Translations under genes and position numbers: made by a program
Shown: positions 58,876 to 64,000 of the stretch, piece by piece
How the letters are laid out: each line of letters opens with the position of its first letter
Numbering within the stretch: position 1 is the stretch's first letter
DNA from: Trichuris trichiura
Lineage: Eukaryota; Nematoda; Enoplea; Trichinellida; Trichuridae
Direction: 5' to 3'
Length of the DNA stretch: 64,000 bases
Assembly: GCA_037903355.1 (NCBI GenBank)
Contig: JBAJFE010000037.1
Span: forward strand, 124,001 to 188,000
Notes under the pieces: model-generated
Database searches by the model: none
Told to the model about the DNA's origin: nothing
The model's input: only the letters and a program-made list of their open reading frames with translations

Positions 58876-61317
58876 TTAGCCCAATGACACGACTGAGGAA
58901 ACGGTTGCAATAACGGTAATAAGAATCGCGAAGACGGCGCTGACTGTTTTAGCTTTGTCCTTTGTTGATTTCTTTTTGAACGTGGAAAGAAATCTGAGAA
59001 AGCTGTTGCGTATTCTTTCTCTAAAGTGTTTCTCCGTTCGACTTGTTACTTTCCTCAAGCGAACAGTCATTACATCCTTTTCCAACTCGATCCAATTCAA
59101 TTGGAGTTCGTTGTTTGAACTGTTCATTTCGACCAGTCCGAAATTGGTCACTTTCCGATCGATGAATTCGTAAATCGTCGATTCAACCCACGCGTTGTCG
59201 GTGTTACGCTCGTCCACCATAAAACCTTTGTAGTGCTAAACTGTTGGTCGTTTTCGACATACTCCAAATCGTAAGTTAAGCTCACGCGGGCGGAGCGCTC
59301 CTTACCGTAAGACAAGTTGCGAAAGCTGCTTGAATAATGTCTTCAACGGCTGCTTGACTGTAGGACTTAAGCAGAATTTTTCGAAATTTCTTCAGCAGTT
59401 TCGGCGGTGCTTTGTGACCTGATGGGTCATCGACGAGCTCCTATAATGAGTTTGTGTTTCTTTCAAAAAAACGGTATCACCAAAAATACTGCGCAATAAA
59501 GTAGTAGTAAACATTGGGTAACATCATATTTTAAGAGTAATAAGTAAAGTAGGTTAAACTGTGCGAACCTCAGCAGTTTTACATGACATGTTTGTGTATA
59601 CGTAAGCTGCACTTGCGTATATGATGACTTACTGTTAGCATTCCTAAATATGCCATTGAATGGTTTTGATAATCGACCGATGCCAAATATTCTATTGGCA
59701 TTTTACCTCTGAAATATGAAAAAAAACTTGCGCTTTTTAGACAAGTCAGGTTTTCTAGATGAGCTTACCTTGTAAAAATGGCAATGATTTGATGATTTGG
59801 ACCATATCTCGGAAGGCATCCTCTGCCTCGTATGCCCGTTCTTCCCTTTGGATTTAACGGGTATCCAAACAGATCAGTCATGTACTGTTTCACCGTAGAT
59901 GTCCTGTCAACGCCGTCACTTATCTTGTTAAACAAGATGCTTCCGCTACAAGTAGCTTTCATTCATTCTTAGACTAATTTAGTTTCAGACCAGTGTTCTT
60001 GTTTGCCGCTAAGGCTCACAGTTCGATTAATCGTTTTACAGGTAGACGTTATCGCGTACTGGCCAGCGAAATTAAGCGCTTAAAAGTGCTCACCGCTCTG
60101 TGCTTTTATTTAACATTTTATCCTACCCTACCAAACGAGAAAACAAGTTTTTATAACTTCAGCTAATTATGTCCTGCTCGTCCAGCTTGGGGGGAAAAGT
60201 GAGCATTTAGTCGAGTTGTGTTTTCACTTTTTCTTTCAGAACCAACAACCTTTTGCCAGTCTTTGCATTAATAAAATCCGATGAATGAAACTCTCTTTTC
60301 GTCAAGCCTTGCTACTCTAACCGTTGAAGAAGGCCTTGCAATTGTTTGAGGTTTTTCTCAGATAACAGATCGGATAAAAGTATCTTTTTTTTTCAACCTT
60401 CTTTGAAAGTGCCTATTTTTCGCTTCTTACTTTGCGTGCAGAGCCAAATGAAAGCATACGCTTTCCGTGCGTACGCTTATATGTTCTCTCGCGTGACTTT
60501 CTGTTGTCTCTTTTTCATCTATTTGTTATCTCTGTCCAAACAAACGAACGACAGAACTATCAAAGGCTATCGAAGCTGAACACCTAATTCTGTTGCTCGA
60601 CTGAATACGTCACTGATTAATGTACCATATAATGCGCTACCGCGTTACAGTCTCATTCAAAGTTGTATTTGCTTATTAGTCCTTCTCCGTAACAGTCAGG
60701 AAAATGCTCACACTGAGCGGATAAATCCTGCTAATGTAATTGTGTTCTTAGGTATTCAAGGTAAAGTCTTTGTCAAAGACTGTTCGATTGTTCTGCAGCG
60801 TATTCGAGGCTAGTGAGAAACTGTTGCACGTTAAGGGTGACAACACGTGCGCTAAATCCGAATGTTTTCGAGAAAAGTGGAGAATGCTCATCCGCAAGAT
60901 TTTTCCGAAAAGAACGAATCGCCAGTTAGTCGCTCGTTGCTGCTTTGAACTTACTTTAGGTATTCAGGATCACAACGTTTAGCAAGTGTGCATTCTTTGC
61001 TGTAAAAAGGCGGATCATATCCGGGCAACGGAATTTTCCATTTGCTGGCAGACGTAGGAACGTAACTTCGTTCTATCTAGGTATTGTATCAAGGCGTGAA
61101 GCATTCATAAGTTTTATGCCACTATGAGAGAACAACTCACTTCGGTGTCGTAGTACAGCGACTCGTATGTCACTCCTTGTACGCAAGCGATCTGCAACAT
61201 TAATTTTTTTTGAAAATTTTGAAAAACAATCCAGTCGTTTGCTTTTACAAGCAAGAGAAGGGTACCAATTTGAGGAACAATAATGTACGTATAATGGTTG
61301 TTGTATTGAGCGACCAT
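58876..61317 (-). CDS. Secreted/membrane-tethered NUDT9-homology (TRPM2-like ADP-ribose) domain protein
   Basis: Seven exons in phase: 61317-61249, 61191-61141, 61076-60955, 59945-59769, 59708-59633, 59440-59306, 59235-58876; 329 residues. Residues about 11-28 form a signal peptide (IIVPQIGTLLLLIACVQG). The body follows NUDT9/TRPM2 C-terminal order: YVPTS, WKIPLPGYDPPFY (TRPM2 YDPPFY), YPLNPKGRTGIRGRGC, YGPNH, TRG, the Nudix loop region, then YKGFMVDERNTDNAWVES. The Nudix box, REFGEE in NUDT9 and RILRQE in TRPM2, is KKFRKI here, so hydrolysis is unlikely. The last about 25 residues are hydrophobic (VFAILITVIATVSSVV), suggesting a C-terminal membrane or GPI anchor. No ion-channel part is present. 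A role in extracellular ADP-ribose binding is inference. Fold assignment is strong. Confidence 0.85.
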
Positions 61318-62857
61318 AGCAGCTATAACGATCTTTTATCTCTGCCTCCTACTCCTAATTGACCATATGAGCGTTGACGTGCTTTAATGCTAAGCGAACT
61401 ATTTGCTTTCATTTTGAAGCCGAGTTTACTTTATTCGCTTACGTCATGCCACTTTTGTGAGCGAGCGCTAAGGAGTAACTAATCCGTCATCGGATTGGCA
61501 GTAGTGCTACGAGTTGTTTACGCATTATAGTGTTCTAACGTTTTGCTTGTTTTGCACCTTTATTGTTTCGTAAATGATAGGAACAGATCTGAACTTCGTC
61601 TGCAACGTTTTTCCTTTTTGTAATTTATTGTTCAAAATAAGCCATTTACGGTACGAGACCGCAATGGGAAATGGATTGTCTATCCCTAAACGCTAATCCG
61701 AATAGGGATCAACCGAGTGAATTTGTTACGTGGGATTGTAACCCTGAGCAAATATTGATCTTGATTCGCGTGAATTCATAATTCTTTGCTGCCCTTTACG
61801 CGATTTGTTTTTAGGTGCGCTGCGTAATTTTTGCCGCGCTATTTTTCTTCGGGCTGAACGTGCCACAGTGACTAACTTCGTAGCATAGTGATTCTCAGGT
61901 ATTGCTTTTTTTAAATTTAACGCAGTAGGTCACCCCCCGCTATGCAAATAAGCACTTTGGCATTCTAGCTCGGAAAGGTAAGGGAAAGCGAAGTTTCCTG
62001 ATTCCATTTTGACGGCACTTCAAATTTAGTTTAGAGTCATGAACTTGCGCGAAGTTCCCATGTAGTAAGACCCACCAAAAATGGCGTACTTCTTTAGTGG
62101 ATAACTTTTTCAACTTGGACTGGTGTTGAAGATGGAACGAAACGAGCTCTGAGAGTTTCATCATTTTTAATACCGTATATACGATAAGTGCTTTGAATCT
62201 AGTCTCTTAGCCTCCCCATTGTTACACTGTTGCGCCCTTGCCTTAAGTCGAAGCGTAGGCATAAGACTAGCACTTTGGTTTGGTCGGCAAATTCGCCAAG
62301 AAAGGGCAGAACGAAATGACCAGCATGCTTGCAGGACGGAACCTGCACTTCTTAAACGGTTAGGTGGCCACTAAGCGACAACATCGATGACTTTTATAAA
62401 AAGAATGCGCTCTTCATCGGAATAGATTGTGAATATTTAAGCATACGATAGAAAAGGTAGTTTCATACTGATTTCAAGACGCGTGGACAAAGTTTTTTGA
62501 AATTCTGAAGAAATTTGCATTATTTTTATTTACTGCATAGCGGTAGTTAGCACGCGAAATGGCCAATGTCCATATCGCGTCTAGGTTTCTTATCAGCGTT
62601 TTGAAAATATTAAATCAAAGTTTGACAAATAATTAACTCGTATAGTCTGCATTAATAGACTGTGAGCTGTTTCGGGTTTAATTACGAAATCTTTTAGTTT
62701 CGTGCTCTGCTCTTTCGACGAGATGAGTCATTCTTTGTTCACTGTAACTGCAGCGTATACGACCTACGACCAATTAGGTATCCCAGTTTGAAAATCGGCT
62801 GTCACCTATGCCTGCAAGAGAGCAGCTAGGGTAAAGCAGTATGTATTCGCTTCAGTA
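61318..62857. other. intergenic, no gene seen
   Basis: Upstream of the NUDT9-like gene. No confident exon; short frames lack splice or domain support. Confidence 0.4.
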
Positions 62858-63103
62858 TTAGAAGCGAGAAGTCATGGAAGCTATAGGCGCGGTGCACGTT
62901 GCAACCTGTACTGCAGTTTTTTGTTGCAGTAAAAATTGGAGCGCAAGTCTGAATTCAATGGGTGCACATGGTTGGCGGCACTTTATTTCTAGATAATCCA
63001 ACTTTGCAGCTTTTTTCAGCCTTATAACTTGATGCAGATCGCGAAGAGACGTAAACGTTTGCGTTATGCTGAAAATGCAATGCGTCAGCGCAGCGATCTT
63101 CAT
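62858..63103 (-). CDS. possible small secreted protein (81 aa)
   Basis: ATG frame with a hydrophobic start (MKIAALTHCIFSITQTF) and a Lys/Arg- and Cys-containing body. No polyadenylation signal or homologue was noted. Weak. Confidence 0.25.
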   Translation of the reverse strand: MKIAALTHCIFSITQTFTSLRDLHQVIRLKKAAKLDYLEIKCRQPCAPIEFRLALQFLLQQKTAVQVATCTAPIASMTSRF

Positions 63104-63167
63104 TAAAAAAGATTGGTTCTGTTAATAGTATCAAAAGTCGATCGTCGGCGTCATCATTAACTAATAT

Positions 63168-63356
63168 TCACAGTAATGGCGGTTTATTAGTAGGGAGAAC
63201 ATAATAATGCGGTGTCGGGATTTTTCTGTACCTTCTGTATCCTCGACCCTTAGGTATAAAAGAGAGAGAAAGAGTTCTGAACTCCCTGTCAACGTCATGG
63301 CTGAAGGCTAGACCCAGAAGGTCTCGGAAAACCGGAATAGGACATTGCTTTCCCAT
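63168..63356 (-). pseudogene. possible degenerate NUDT9-homology fragment
   Basis: The frame contains SHDVDREF and IPKGRGYRRYR, in the same order as DGVDRTS and NPKGRTGIRGRG of the NUDT9-like gene at 59.9 kb, and shares the DNA string CGTTGACAGG. The rest does not align. It may be a decayed paralogue or chance. The frame starts only at a non-ATG codon. Confidence 0.25.
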
Positions 63357-63532
63357 ACCACTAAACAGTTGCTACCATGAATCTTAGCAAAGAAAACATA
63401 TAGGTCCATTTAAAAAATTAAGTCTTCAGGACATCATCATGGTTTTTTCGCATGAAATTTCTGTCGATGAATTTCAGTTACTAATACCTTTCGAAGATGG
63501 TTAATAAGTAAACTCTGTTTTTTCAAGAAAGT

Positions 63533-63730
63533 TCATAGGTTGTAGAAGCGTTTTTCTGACAATAGCGAGTGCGCATTAATAAATGGTTTGCTGATCAATG
63601 ATGAGTACGGTGAGAATGCAAATAATCTATTGGAATTGAGCACATAACAAACACGATCGGTTGAGCAGTGCAATTTTTTCCGACATTCAATGCTCATAAT
63701 AACTACCAGAGCAAGAACGGCTTTATTCAT
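63533..63730 (-). CDS. possible small secreted protein (65 aa)
   Basis: ATG frame starting MNKAVLALVVIMSIEC, a good signal peptide, with two further Cys and an aromatic tail. A GTAGTT donor-like site follows codon 8, so it might be the first exon of a longer gene. No family recognised. Confidence 0.3.
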   Translation of the reverse strand: MNKAVLALVVIMSIECRKKLHCSTDRVCYVLNSNRLFAFSPYSSLISKPFINAHSLLSEKRFYNL

Positions 63731-64000
63731 CGTGGATGAATGAATTTGTATTAATTTTGTTTGTTCAGTTGGCTGACGCGTTTTGGTATAGAAGACGAGT
63801 ATCAATCGCTGCGTCGGTTTTGCGCTTTGTCTAGCAAATTAAATGCGTGAATGTGGACTCGTTGCAAAGTTTTGATTTTTGCCAACTTTTGTTAGGTTTT
63901 GATCGGTCATCGGCCTCATTGTCGACTGAAAAAGAGTGGAAAGTAGTGATATCAATTACCTTAAAAGGGAAAACAGAAGTATTGGAAAAATAGAACAAGT

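Noticed and set aside
60770..60982. Plus-strand 70-codon gene
   Set aside because: It overlaps the NUDT9-like exon 3 and intron 3 on the other strand, has no domain and no splice support.
1..64000. CRISPR arrays, operon-type bacterial genes, rRNA
   Set aside because: No regularly spaced repeats, Shine-Dalgarno-led gene strings or rRNA-like blocks were seen; all confident genes are eukaryotic.

Overview
This window is eukaryotic and reads as nematode nuclear DNA. The evidence is a single-exon cuticle collagen, nematode-style secreted families (a CAP/SCP protein, a DNase II-like protein, a histidine acid phosphatase), canonical GT-AG introns and one strong cluster of introns of about 46-60 bases beside a few long ones. 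The mix of expanded, degenerate DNase II-like and secreted families recalls enoplean parasites such as Trichuris or Trichinella; that placement is inference, because no search was run. Most genes are multi-exon. I rebuilt them by joining exons only where splice sites, reading phase and family homology agreed.

Layout. 0-5.2 kb holds three secreted-protein genes: the 3' part of a DNase II-like gene (+), a triple-repeat DUF5648-like gene (-) and a degenerate CAP gene (-). 5.2-7.1 kb has only fragments. 7.1-21.5 kb is a run of three minus-strand genes: an SUV39-type histone H3K9 methyltransferase, ALG13 and a full-length intersectin. The ALG13 stop and the intersectin start are six bases apart and in the same frame. 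A divergent 95-base gap separates SUV39 from a single-exon, membrane-anchored CxxC protein (+) of unknown function. 23.5-31.3 kb has a small secreted ORF (-), a secreted histidine acid phosphatase with a lost active-site arginine (+), a tiny cysteine-rich secreted peptide (+) and the collagen (-). 32.0-33.8 kb is an unusual protein made of four SH2-like modules (-) with a frameshift. 34-39.7 kb is mostly non-coding with one possible three-exon gene. 39.7-54.3 kb is the Ras/RAF scaffold gene SHOC2/soc-2 (+), with two candidate alternative N-termini, followed directly by an unidentified short gene. 57-64 kb contains a secreted or membrane-anchored protein with a TRPM2/NUDT9-like ADP-ribose-binding domain (-), stray exon-like ORFs and transposon traces.

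Functionally, the conserved genes cover Ras/MAPK scaffolding (SHOC2), endocytosis and Rho-GEF signalling (intersectin), N-glycosylation (ALG13) and heterochromatin (SUV39). The accessory genes share one theme: secreted or signalling domains whose catalytic or ligand residues have been replaced (CAP, DNase II, acid phosphatase, SH2 array, NUDT9-H). Repeats include a 73-base-arm hairpin and a 60-base palindrome in an intersectin intron, and a perfect 142-base tandem duplication at 44.3 kb.
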